This document shows positions 42,667-53,441 of a stretch of DNA of 53,572 nt, in pieces. The notes under the pieces were generated by a model. That model made no database searches and was not told the DNA's origin. It was given only the letters and a program-made list of their open reading frames with translations. Numbering within the stretch: position 1 is the first letter of the stretch; each line of letters begins with the position of its first letter. Source of the stretch: JBQTKD01 sp052389435 (lineage in GTDB: Bacteria > Actinomycetota > Actinomycetes > Sporichthyales > Sporichthyaceae). Where the stretch lies: contig JBQTIB010000135.1 of the NCBI GenBank assembly GCA_052389435.1, positions 1-53,572 of the forward strand. The letters run 5' to 3'. Position numbers and translations under genes: made by a program.

Positions 42667-42701
42667 CCGCACCGCCGAAGCGGTGCGGTGCGCGAACTAT
42701 A
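42667..42701 (-). promoter_or_regulatory. Promoter and 5'-end UUCG hairpin of the DksA-type gene
   Basis: TATAGT (42696-42701) is a good -10 box. About 8 nt further, a 9-bp perfect stem (42667-42675 with 42680-42688) reads in RNA with a UUCG tetraloop closed by C-G, placing an unusually stable hairpin at the extreme 5' end of the message. Confidence 0.5.
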
Positions 42702-42802
42702 GGACCCGTCAGATTTGGAATCTATGACTCTCGTCACCTCGGCGCGTCGCCGGGGGTCCCCCACTGCCCGTCGTCGAACCTGCGGCCGGCTCACCGCTGA
42801 GA

Positions 42803-42808
42803 TAGCCT
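42803..42808 (+). promoter_or_regulatory. -10 box of ileS (leaderless candidate)
   Basis: TAGCCT, 8 nt before the GTG start of ileS. No T-box elements between them. Confidence 0.4.
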
Positions 42809-42816
42809 CGCGACCC

Positions 42817-45957
<3,141 letters not shown>

Positions 45958-45966
45958 GCGCGGCGG

Positions 45967-46665
45967 TCAGGTCCGCGCGACCTGCCGCACCCGCGCGACC
46001 GGCTTGGCTGCGAGTTCGAGCACCGTGGCCAGGTCGGCCTTGCGCCCGCCCGCCAGGTAGGACACCTCGAGCAGTGCCTCGCCGACGCGACTGCCGACGA
46101 CGAACCCGTGCCGCTCGAGTTCCTCGCCCTGCCGCGTCACGGCGAACTCGACGCGGTAGACCCACGCCTCGTCTGCGCCGGGCACCACCGCCCGCACGAG
46201 GTCCACAGAGAGCCGCTTCGGCGTCAGCCGCTTCGCGCGCAGGTGCGACTCCAGTCGCTTCTTGTAGCACCGGGCGCCCTTGGAGGTGCGCAGGTTCTCC
46301 TGGTCGGCCACCGCGGCCTCCTGCGCGTCGGCGACGTCGGCCGTGGAGTGCACCGCTACCTCGACCGCCTGCGGCGTGCCGACCTTCTCGGCGAACAGGA
46401 ACGTCCCGCCGCGGTTGCGAGCGAGGTAGGCCGGTTGGCCGGACCCGAGGCAGGCGTAGAACTCCCGTTCGCTCTCGCCGTCGGGATCGGACGCGATGCC
46501 GGGGGGCGGGCCGAAGTAGCCCGGCGGAAGGTCGGTCGATCGAACGACCCCGGCGGCCGCGACCGCCTGCGCCTCGGGCGCCGTGATCGCCTCGGCCGGG
46601 CTCGTGCCCAGCATCAGCCCGGCGCTCGCCAGCACCGCCGTGATCGCCGTCCTCCTGGTGGCCAT
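45967..46665 (-). CDS. Secreted protein, paralog 1 of a pair flanking recQ
   Basis: 232 aa from the ATG at 46663-46665 (GGGAGGGCG upstream). Signal peptide about 1-26 (AVLASAGLMLGTSPAEA). The mature part shares VRSTDLPPGYFGPPP, FYACLG, AYLARNRGGTF and KGARCYKKRLESH with the 48855 gene. Two conserved cysteines (in FYACLG and KGARCYK) probably pair. The pattern recalls actinobacterial extracellular sensor-like domains with ADLPxGY but I cannot name the family. It converges on ileS with a 9-bp gap. Confidence 0.8.
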   Translation of the reverse strand: MATRRTAITAVLASAGLMLGTSPAEAITAPEAQAVAAAGVVRSTDLPPGYFGPPPGIASDPDGESEREFYACLGSGQPAYLARNRGGTFLFAEKVGTPQAVEVAVHSTADVADAQEAAVADQENLRTSKGARCYKKRLESHLRAKRLTPKRLSVDLVRAVVPGADEAWVYRVEFAVTRQGEELERHGFVVGSRVGEALLEVSYLAGGRKADLATVLELAAKPVARVRQVART

Positions 46666-46808
46666 ACGACTTCGCCCTCCCCGTTCGAGAATGCGCGCCT
46701 CCCCGCGCGGGTCAAGTCGACCACGGCCGAGCCTGGTGGGGCCGGGCACGACATGCCTTCGACGGCGCCGGAGAGAACTCTCAGTCGGCGGCTGTCGGCG
46801 GCGCGGCC

Positions 46809-46814
46809 TACGAT
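46809..46814 (+). promoter_or_regulatory. -10 box of recQ (leaderless candidate)
   Basis: TACGAT, 8 nt before the ATG. No Shine-Dalgarno. Confidence 0.4.
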
Positions 46815-46822
46815 CGACACCG

Positions 46823-48778
46823 ATGACCAGCGTCTCCACCTCTCCAGGCCTTGCCGCCGCCCTCGAAGTCCTGCGTCGGGTCTTCGGGTACGACGCCTTC
46901 CGCGGCCCGCAGGCCGAAGTCGTCGAGCACCTCGTCGCCGGCGGGGACGCGCTGGTGCTGATGCCGACCGGTGGCGGGAAGTCGCTCTGCTACCAGGTTC
47001 CGGCCCTGGTCCGGCCCGGATGCGGGGTGGTGGTCTCGCCGCTGATCGCGCTGATGCAGGACCAGGTCGACGCGCTGCGCGACGTCGGCGTGCGGGCCGG
47101 CTTTCTCAACTCGACGCAGTCCATGGACGAGCGCCGCGAGACCGAACGGGCGCTGCTCGCCGGGGAACTGGACCTGCTCTACCTGGCGCCGGAGCGGCTG
47201 CGCGTCGCCTCCACGCTCAGCCTGCTGGACCGGGCGGAGAAGGCTCTGTTCGCGATCGACGAGGCGCACTGCGTGTCCCAGTGGGGTCACGACTTCCGGC
47301 CCGACTACCTGCTGCTGTCGGACCTGCACGAGCGCTGGCCGGACGTTCCGCGGATCGCGTTGACCGCCACGGCGACCGCCCACACCCGCGCCGAGATCGC
47401 CGAGCGGCTGAATCTGAAGGGCGCCAAGCAGGTCGTCGCCGGCTTCGATCGGCCGAACATCCAGTACCGGATCGTGCCGAAGGCCGAGCCTCGCAAGCAG
47501 CTTCTGGACCTGTTGCGCACCGAGCACGCGGGCGACGCGGGGATCGTGTACTGCCTGTCCCGCAAGTCGGTGGAACAGACGGCCGAGTTCCTCGTGGCCC
47601 AGGGCATCCCCGCCCTGCCCTACCACGCCGGTCTCGACGCGGGCGTTCGCCGCAGGCACCAGTCCCGCTTCCTGCGCGAGGACGGCCTCGTCGTGTGCGC
47701 GACGATCGCGTTCGGCATGGGCATCGACAAGCCGGACGTGCGGTTCGTCGCCCACCTCGACCTGCCCAAGTCCGTCGAGGGGTACTACCAGGAGACCGGG
47801 CGCGCGGGGCGCGACGGAGCACCGTCGACGGCGTGGCTGGCCTACGGTCTCGCGGACGTGGTCCAGCAGCGCACGATGATCGCCGGCTCCGAGGGCGACG
47901 CCGCCCACCGCCGCCGCCTCGGCCAGCACCTCGACGCGATGCTCGCCCTCTGCGAGACCGTCGAGTGCCGGCGCGTGCAGCTCCTCGCGTACTTCGGGGA
48001 GAAGTCGCAGCCGTGCGGCAACTGCGACACCTGTCTGCTTCCAGCGCAGTCCTGGGACGGCACGGTGGCGGCGCAGAAGCTGCTCTCGACGGTGCTGCGC
48101 CTCAAACGCGAGCGCAACCAGAGCTTCGGCGCGATGCAGATCGTGGACATCCTGTTGGGCAGGCGGACCCCGAAGGTCGAGCAGTCCCGCCACCACGAAC
48201 TGTCGACCTTCGGCATCGGCACCGAACTGTCCGAGCAGGAGTGGCGGGGAGTGGTCCGCCAACTGCTCGCTCGCCAGCTCTTGGAGGTCGGCGGTCCGTA
48301 CAACACCCTGGCGCTGACCGACGGCAGCACGGAGGTGCTCAAGGGCGAACGCCCCGTGATGCTGCGCAGGGATCCGGAGCGCACCGCCTCCCGCCGGACC
48401 GCGCGCCCCGCCGCTGCCACCGCCGCCGCGGACCTGCCCCCGGGTGCCGTCCCGCTGTTCGAGCGCCTGCGGGCCTGGCGGGCCGCCACCGCGAAGGACC
48501 AGGGCGTCCCCGCCTACGTGATCTTCCACGACGCCACCCTGCGCGCCATCGCCACACTGGCCCCCGGCACCCTGGACGCCCTGGGAACGGTCGGCGGCGT
48601 CGGGGAGAACAAGCTCGCCAAGTACGGCGAGGGCGTCCTGGCGGTCGTGGCGGAGGAATCCGGAGCCCCGGTACCGGCTCCCACTCCGGCTCCCGCTCCG
48701 GCTCCGCCTCCCGACGACGAACTGCCGGCGTGGGCCCTTCGGGAACCGCCCGAGGACGACTACCCCGAGGACCGGTAG
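46823..48778 (+). CDS. recQ: ATP-dependent DNA helicase RecQ
   Basis: 651 aa. Walker A TGGGKS (49-54), DEAH box AIDEAHCVSQWGHDFRPDY, motif VI ETGRAGRDG, the RecQ-Ct zinc cluster (CETVECRR ... CGNCDTC) and a C-terminal HRDC domain (VPLFERLRAWRAATAKDQG). A full-length RecQ for recombination and fork repair. The last 50 residues are Pro/Ala-rich. The frame extends to 46583 but conserved sequence starts shortly after the ATG at 46823. Confidence 0.95.
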   Translation: MTSVSTSPGLAAALEVLRRVFGYDAFRGPQAEVVEHLVAGGDALVLMPTGGGKSLCYQVPALVRPGCGVVVSPLIALMQDQVDALRDVGVRAGFLNSTQSMDERRETERALLAGELDLLYLAPERLRVASTLSLLDRAEKALFAIDEAHCVSQWGHDFRPDYLLLSDLHERWPDVPRIALTATATAHTRAEIAERLNLKGAKQVVAGFDRPNIQYRIVPKAEPRKQLLDLLRTEHAGDAGIVYCLSRKSVEQTAEFLVAQGIPALPYHAGLDAGVRRRHQSRFLREDGLVVCATIAFGMGIDKPDVRFVAHLDLPKSVEGYYQETGRAGRDGAPSTAWLAYGLADVVQQRTMIAGSEGDAAHRRRLGQHLDAMLALCETVECRRVQLLAYFGEKSQPCGNCDTCLLPAQSWDGTVAAQKLLSTVLRLKRERNQSFGAMQIVDILLGRRTPKVEQSRHHELSTFGIGTELSEQEWRGVVRQLLARQLLEVGGPYNTLALTDGSTEVLKGERPVMLRRDPERTASRRTARPAAATAAADLPPGAVPLFERLRAWRAATAKDQGVPAYVIFHDATLRAIATLAPGTLDALGTVGGVGENKLAKYGEGVLAVVAEESGAPVPAPTPAPAPAPPPDDELPAWALREPPEDDYPEDR

Positions 48779-48804
48779 GCCCACGGTCGCCCCCGAGCAC
48801 ACGA

Positions 48805-48840
48805 CCGGCTCGGTCCCTCCTGCGAGGTGGACCGAGCCGG
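48805..48840. terminator. Bidirectional terminator after recQ
   Basis: A 12-bp perfect stem (48805-48816 with 48829-48840), 12-nt loop, between convergent recQ and the secreted-protein gene. No T run on either side. Confidence 0.6.
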
Positions 48841-48854
48841 CAGACGGCACGTCG

Positions 48855-49646
48855 CTAGCGCGGGCCGGGCTGCGTGGGCGGAGCCGCGGGAGCCGGCTTT
48901 GCAGGCTCGGCGGGCGCGGGTGCGGCCTTGGCGGTCTTGGCCGTCTTGGCCACCTGGGCGGCGCGGGCGGCGGGCGAGGCGGCGATGGCGGCGGCTTCGG
49001 CGAGGGTGAGCTCCCGGCCACCCCCTGCGTAGGTCACCTTGAGCAGGGCCTGACCCACGCGAACGCCGAGCAGGTACCCGTTGCCGGCGGCCTGCTGGCC
49101 GTTGGCGCTGTAGGCGAAGGCGAAGTGGTAGGCCCAGGCCTCGTCGGCACCCTTGACCGTGACGGGCTCGAGCTTGGCGCCCACCTGCGCGTCGGCGGCG
49201 CCGGAGCGGGCAATGGTGGCCGCCAACTGCTGACGGAAGCACTCGGCGCCCTTCTCCGATCGCAGCGCCGTCTGGTTGGCGATCGCCTCTGCGGCCGTGG
49301 TGACGCCGGCGCTGGAGTCCACCTGGCTGCTCACGCCGCCCGGGGACCCGACGTTCTCCGCATAGACGAACACCGCGCCCTGGTTGCGGGCGAGGTAGGT
49401 GGGCTGGGCGGTGCCGAGGCAGGCGTAGAACGCCTCGTCGGCCGCCGTGTCGGCCTTCTTCGCGGCCGTCGGCGGCGGGAAGTAGCCGGCGGGCAGGTCG
49501 CCCTGCTGCACCACTCCCGCATTCGCGATCGCCTTGGCTTCGGGCTCGGTGAGCGCGGCGACGGCCGCTGCCGGGCCGACGCTCGAGGCGGCGAGCAGTC
49601 CGGACAGCCCAACGGCGAGCGCCGCAGTGGTCGGTCGAATACGCAA
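48855..49646 (-). CDS. Secreted protein, paralog 2 of a pair flanking recQ
   Basis: 263 aa from a TTG start (49644-49646), chosen because GGGGGAG lies at ideal distance and the protein then begins with a clean signal peptide (RIRPTTAALAVGLSGLLAA). Shares GDLPAGYFPPP, FYACLGTAQPTYLARN and KGAECFRQQL with the 45967 gene. It has an additional Ala/Pro/Lys-rich tail of about 40 residues, perhaps crossing the cell wall. The start could instead be an upstream ATG. Upstream, ACGTAAC occurs twice 9 bp apart (about 49676-49691). Confidence 0.78.
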   Translation of the reverse strand: MRIRPTTAALAVGLSGLLAASSVGPAAAVAALTEPEAKAIANAGVVQQGDLPAGYFPPPTAAKKADTAADEAFYACLGTAQPTYLARNQGAVFVYAENVGSPGGVSSQVDSSAGVTTAAEAIANQTALRSEKGAECFRQQLAATIARSGAADAQVGAKLEPVTVKGADEAWAYHFAFAYSANGQQAAGNGYLLGVRVGQALLKVTYAGGGRELTLAEAAAIAASPAARAAQVAKTAKTAKAAPAPAEPAKPAPAAPPTQPGPR

Positions 49647-49736
49647 GAAAATCTCCCCCGTCACACTAGTTGACATACGTAACACACGTAACAACCTAGT
49701 GGATCGGAATCGAGTAGCCGAAGCGTCGACATGCCC

Positions 49737-49782
49737 AAAAAACGGCTGGGACCGGCGACCCGAAGGTCGCCGGTCCCGGCCG
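49737..49782 (-). terminator. Rho-independent terminator of divIVA
   Basis: A perfect 13-bp stem (49748-49760 with 49765-49777), extendable to 18 bp with one G-U. The loop is UUCG in the RNA, followed by six U (49742-49737). An unusually complete intrinsic terminator for this genome. Confidence 0.9.
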
Positions 49783-49793
49783 AACGTGCGGTG

Positions 49794-50546
49794 CTAGCTC
49801 TCGTCCTCGTCGATCAGGAAGCCACGCATGGGCTGGCGCGGAGCGCCGGCGCGGGCACCTGCGGCGGAGGCACGGGGACCGTTGGCCATGTTGTCGCCCT
49901 CGGCGGGAGCGTCCAGCTGACGGAGCTGGCCCTCCAGGAAGGACTTCAGGCGGCTGCGGTACTCGCGCTCGAACTGACGGAGCTGGTCCAGCTGGGCCTC
50001 GAGGGCGTTCCGCTGGGTCTCGAGCACACCGATGATCGAACGGTGCTTGTCCTGGGCGTCGCGCTCGAGAGCATCGGCCTTGTTCCGGGCCTCGCGCTCG
50101 ATCGCCTCGGCCTTGGAACGGGCGTCGCCGACGATCTTGTTCGCCTCGCTGCGGGCCTCCGCGATCGCCTGGTCGGCGGTCTGCTGGGCCAGCGCGAGAA
50201 CGCGGGCCGCGCTGTCCGACGAGCTGCCGGCCTGCACCTCGGGTGCGGGCGGGGGCGCCTCGACGGACTTGGGCGGCTCGGGCACGGGAGCAGGCTCCGG
50301 CTCGGGCTCGGGCTTCTTCTCCACGACGGGCTGCGGCGCGGTCGTCGCAGCGGGCTGCGACGCACTGGAGGCAGCCTTCGTCGCTGCGGCGAGCTTGGCA
50401 CGCAGCTCGTCGTTTTCGCGGATCAGACGGCGGAGCTCGGTCTCGACCTCGTCGAGGAAGGCATCAACCTCGTCCTCGTCGTAGCCCTCGCGTAGACGGA
50501 CGGTCGTGAACTGCTTGTTCCGCACGTCCTCGGGGGTCAGCGGCAT
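49794..50546 (-). CDS. divIVA: DivIVA/Wag31 polar growth scaffold
   Basis: 250 aa. The N-terminal DivIVA domain starts MPLTPEDVRNKQFTTVRLRE and continues EDEVDAFLDEVETELRRL. A Pro/Glu-rich linker (about 75-115) leads to a long coiled coil (about 120-210) and a C-terminal tail. It marks curved membrane at poles and septa and recruits the cell-wall machinery. Upstream lie yggT and sepF, the standard actinobacterial order. Confidence 0.96.
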   Translation of the reverse strand: MPLTPEDVRNKQFTTVRLREGYDEDEVDAFLDEVETELRRLIRENDELRAKLAAATKAASSASQPAATTAPQPVVEKKPEPEPEPAPVPEPPKSVEAPPPAPEVQAGSSSDSAARVLALAQQTADQAIAEARSEANKIVGDARSKAEAIEREARNKADALERDAQDKHRSIIGVLETQRNALEAQLDQLRQFEREYRSRLKSFLEGQLRQLDAPAEGDNMANGPRASAAGARAGAPRQPMRGFLIDEDES

Positions 50547-50594
50547 CTGGTCACCTCAGAGAGATCGTCGTCGTTCGGGATAGACCGTACCGCG

Positions 50595-50879
50595 TCACAG
50601 CGTCCGAGCGACGCTGAGCCCGAGGGAGACGATGACAAATAGCACAAGGAACGATAGGTCAAGAGACACTCCACCAAGCCTGAGCGGGGGTATGAAGCGC
50701 CGGAGGAACTTCAGCGGCGGGTCCGTGATCGAGTACAGGACCTCGAGTGCGACCACTGCAACCCCACGGGGCTGATAGGACCGCGCGAACATGAACACGT
50801 AGTCCATCACCAGGCGCGCGATGAGCAGCACCATGAAGATGGTCAGCACGTAGACCAGGGTCACGCCGAAGGGGGTCAC
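50595..50879 (-). CDS. yggT: YggT family membrane protein
   Basis: 94 aa, GTG start. Two hydrophobic regions (about 8-32 and 72-92) with the family signature SITDPPLKFLRRFIPPLRLG. Found between sepF and divIVA in actinobacteria; proposed to help cell division or osmotic adaptation. The start overlaps the stop of a 46-codon ORF (GTGA). Confidence 0.93.
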   Translation of the reverse strand: MTPFGVTLVYVLTIFMVLLIARLVMDYVFMFARSYQPRGVAVVALEVLYSITDPPLKFLRRFIPPLRLGGVSLDLSFLVLFVIVSLGLSVARTL

Positions 50880-51016
50880 GCCGACACCTCGCGGCCCACG
50901 CCACCCCGGCGAAGTTCACCCGAACGCATGCACGCCACAGGGCCTCCAGGGGTCGCAAAGACCACCTCAGCCCCATCGGCCTCGAAGTTGTTCCCCCGCG
51001 TCGTCACGTCAGACAT
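50876..51016 (-). CDS. Small ORF between sepF and yggT
   Basis: 46 aa from ATG (51014-51016), MSDVTTRGNNFEADGAEVVF to GVGREVSA. Its TGA overlaps the yggT GTG in a GTGA junction, as in true coupled genes here. Third-position GC is lower than in neighbours and no strong Shine-Dalgarno is seen, so it may instead be a leader. No family recognised. Confidence 0.4.
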   Translation of the reverse strand: MSDVTTRGNNFEADGAEVVFATPGGPVACMRSGELRRGGVGREVSA

Positions 51017-51055
51017 CCTGCCCGGTCACTGCCGAGCAATCACAATCGGCCCTGG

Positions 51056-51565
51056 TCAGCTCTGGTTGAAGAAGCCGCCGCGAGCGATTCGGGCCTTGTC
51101 CTCGGCCGTCACGTCGACGTTCGCCGGGGAGAGCAGAAACACCTTCTGCGTCACCCGTTCGATGGTGCCGTGGCAGCCGAACACCAGCCCGGCGGAGAAG
51201 TCGACGAGCCGCTTGGCGTCCACGTCGTCCATCTCGGTGAGGTTCATGATCACCGGCACGCCCTCGCGGAACTGCTCGCCGATCTGGCGGGCCTCGTTGT
51301 AGGTGCGCGGGTGCAGCGTGGTGATCCGGTAGGGATCGATGACCGGGGGCGGCGGAACCTCCGCGCGGTCCCGCGGGATCGGCGGAGCCATGCGGCGCTC
51401 GGCGACGGCGACGCTGCGGGAGACGGGCTCCTGCGTGCGCCCCTCCCGGCCGACGTTGTCGCGGGCGTAGGCACGCTCCTCGCGCGGTTCGTCGCGCTCG
51501 TCCTCGTAGCGGTCGGCTTCCTCGACAAGGCCGAGGTAGACGCCCATCTTGTGCATCGCGCCCAT
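51056..51565 (-). CDS. sepF: Cell division protein SepF
   Basis: 169 aa. A short amphipathic N-terminus (MGAMHKMGVYLGLVEEADRY) for membrane binding, a disordered charged linker, and the SepF domain from about 75 (TLHPRTYNEARQIGEQF ... VDFSAGLVFGCHG). It anchors FtsZ to the membrane. The first of three nearby ATGs has GAAAGGGCGG upstream. Confidence 0.95.
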   Translation of the reverse strand: MGAMHKMGVYLGLVEEADRYEDERDEPREERAYARDNVGREGRTQEPVSRSVAVAERRMAPPIPRDRAEVPPPPVIDPYRITTLHPRTYNEARQIGEQFREGVPVIMNLTEMDDVDAKRLVDFSAGLVFGCHGTIERVTQKVFLLSPANVDVTAEDKARIARGGFFNQS

Positions 51566-51623
51566 GTGCGCCCGCCCTTTCGATCCGCTTCGAGGGGGTT
51601 GATTGCAACCCCGCACGGCGAAA

Positions 51624-52340
51624 CTAGCGGCTGCGCGGACGCGGACCGAGCAACCGGGACCCGACACGCACGTGTGTCGCGCCGGCTGCCACCGCGGCCT
51701 CGAGATCTCCGCTCATACCGGCCGAAATCCACGACGCCCGCGGGTGCTCCTCCCGCAGCCGCGCACTCGATGCCGCGAGACGTTCGAAAACCGGTGCGGG
51801 ATCGACGCCGGGCGGGGCCACGAGCATGAGCCCGCGCAGTTCCAGGCCCGCGGCGGCCGCGACGGCGGCGGCGAGCGCGGGCACCTCGGCGGGCCGCGCT
51901 CCGGCGCGATCGGGCGTGGGGACCGGGTCGAGATTGACCTGGATCAGCACCCCGAGCGGAGTTTCCCGCTCGGCGACGGCCTTCGCGAGGGCCTCGACGA
52001 GCCGGACTCGGTCGACGGACTGCACGACGTCGCAGTACGTGGCCACCGACGCCGCCTTGTTGGTCTGCAGGGCACCGACGAAGTGCCACCGCAGGCCACG
52101 TTCCGCCAACTCCACCGCTTTGGCGGAAGCCTCCTGGTCGCGACTCTCCCCCACCTCGAGCACGCCGAGGTCGGCGAGGATCGCCACGTCGGAGGCCGGC
52201 CAGGTCTTGGTGACCGCGACCAGCACGACCTCCTCCGGCGAGCGGTCGGCCGCCTTCGCCGCGGCGGCGATCCGCGCGCGCACGTCGGCCAGGTTCGCCG
52301 CCAGTTCGGCCCGGCGGTCCGGCGACTCCGCCTCGCTCAC
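51624..52340 (-). CDS. yggS: YggS/PROSC family PLP-binding protein
   Basis: 238 aa. An alanine-racemase-like barrel with the PLP lysine in VLVAVTKTWPASD, then ALQTNKAASVATYCDVVQSVD and WISAGMSGDLEAAVAAGATHVR. Cytoplasmic PLP homeostasis. The GTG start overlaps the pgeF stop (GTGA). Confidence 0.95.
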   Translation of the reverse strand: MSEAESPDRRAELAANLADVRARIAAAAKAADRSPEEVVLVAVTKTWPASDVAILADLGVLEVGESRDQEASAKAVELAERGLRWHFVGALQTNKAASVATYCDVVQSVDRVRLVEALAKAVAERETPLGVLIQVNLDPVPTPDRAGARPAEVPALAAAVAAAAGLELRGLMLVAPPGVDPAPVFERLAASSARLREEHPRASWISAGMSGDLEAAVAAGATHVRVGSRLLGPRPRSR

Positions 52341-53134
52341 CGATGCGCCTCCAGCCAGATCAGCCCGGCGAAGCGTCCCGTCGTCCCGTCGCGCCGGTAG
52401 GAGAACTGGGCCGGGTCGTCCTGGGTGCAGCCACCCGTCTGGCCGACGCGGTCCACCCCGAGCGCCCGCAGTTGGCCGCGCACGGCCGAGCGCAGTTCGA
52501 GGCTGGGAGTGTCCGCGCGCGTGCGCCCGCCGCCGTCGAGGGCACCGGGAGCGACTGCGGCAACGGCCGCCTGCATGTCGGCGGGGACCTCGTAGCAGCA
52601 GGACCCGATGGCCGGACCGATCCGCGCCACGATGCGCGCCGGCTGGGCCCCGAGCGCGCGCATGGCGGCGACGGTCGAGTCGACGATTCCGAGTTCCACC
52701 CCGCGTCGCCCCGCGTGGGCGACCGCGACGACGCCCGCCTCCGCGTCGGCGAGCAGCACCGGCACGCAGTCGGCGACCATCACCACCAGGGCCAGGCCGT
52801 GCGCGCGGGTGACGAGCCCGTCGGCGACCGGAGGTTCGGCGGGGGGCCCGTCGAGGACCGCCACCTCGTTCCCGTGCACCTGCTCGGAGAACACCAGGCG
52901 CTCCGGGGCCAGGCCGACGGCGGCGGCGAGCCGCGTGCGGTTGTCGGCCACCGCGCGCGGGTCGTCGCCGACGTGCAGGGCGAGGTTCAGCTCGCCGTAG
53001 GGCGGCAGGCTGCCTCCCCCGGCGCGGGTGGTGAACACGCCGCGCACCCCCCGGGGAAGGGCTGGAACCAGAAGGGGAACGGCGAGAGGCTTGGCCCCCC
53101 ACGCCCCCGCGTCAGAGCCTCGATCTCCGGCCAT
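52337..53134 (-). CDS. pgeF: Purine nucleoside phosphorylase-like/peptidoglycan editing factor (YfiH/laccase domain)
   Basis: 265 aa. The metal site residues are visible in FSEQVHGNEVA, VADCVPVLLAD and VAHAGRRGVELG, with a C-terminal FSYRRDGTTGR. Family members (YfiH, DUF152) act on purine nucleosides or edit peptidoglycan precursors. The ATG at 53132-53134 gives a slightly long N-terminus; the true start may be later, though no good alternative was seen. Conserved partner of yggS and sepF downstream of ftsZ. Confidence 0.9.
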   Translation of the reverse strand: MAGDRGSDAGAWGAKPLAVPLLVPALPRGVRGVFTTRAGGGSLPPYGELNLALHVGDDPRAVADNRTRLAAAVGLAPERLVFSEQVHGNEVAVLDGPPAEPPVADGLVTRAHGLALVVMVADCVPVLLADAEAGVVAVAHAGRRGVELGIVDSTVAAMRALGAQPARIVARIGPAIGSCCYEVPADMQAAVAAVAPGALDGGGRTRADTPSLELRSAVRGQLRALGVDRVGQTGGCTQDDPAQFSYRRDGTTGRFAGLIWLEAHR

Positions 53135-53138
53135 CGCG

Positions 53139-53154
53139 GTGGGGCACGCCCCAC
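53139..53154. repeat. GTGGGGC palindrome upstream of pgeF
   Basis: GTGGGGC-AC-GCCCCAC, perfect, 5 bp upstream of the pgeF start codon. In mRNA it could hinder ribosome access. Confidence 0.6.
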
Positions 53155-53270
53155 ACCCCCTCCTGAGATCTCGCCGCAGCCAGCGGCGCGCTGGACAGGG
53201 CTGCGCCCCGCACCCCACCGACATCACGCGAACCAACCGCGCCTTCGCACGCCTACGCACGCTACCGCCT

Positions 53271-53365
53271 GGCGCGCACCCAACCCCCGGCGCACACCCA
53301 ACCGCCCGGCGCACACCCAACCCCCTGGCGCACACCCGACCGCAGGCGGCACACCCGAACCGCCC
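53271..53365. repeat. Five 18-20-bp tandem repeats
   Basis: Units starting near 53271, 53289, 53308, 53327 and 53346, consensus GGCGCACACCCAACCSCC, with decreasing identity to the right. Confidence 0.8.
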
Positions 53366-53397
53366 GACGGCACGCGCTCGGCTGGGCCGCAGGCCCA

Positions 53398-53441
53398 CCG
53401 GGTAAACAATCCGGCGCCCCAGCGCCGCATTGTTTACCCGG
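53398..53441. repeat. 44-bp inverted repeat
   Basis: A 13-bp perfect outer stem (CCGGGTAAACAAT at 53398-53410 with 53429-53441), one mismatch, a 6-bp inner stem and a CCCA loop. The AT-rich TAAACAAT core stands out in this GC-rich DNA. Confidence 0.85.

Noticed and set aside
42702..42816. T-box riboswitch upstream of ileS
   Set aside because: Actinobacterial ileS genes often have one, but the 115 bp here lack any GGTGGxACCGCG-like antiterminator bulge and the gap is too short. The start also looks leaderless.
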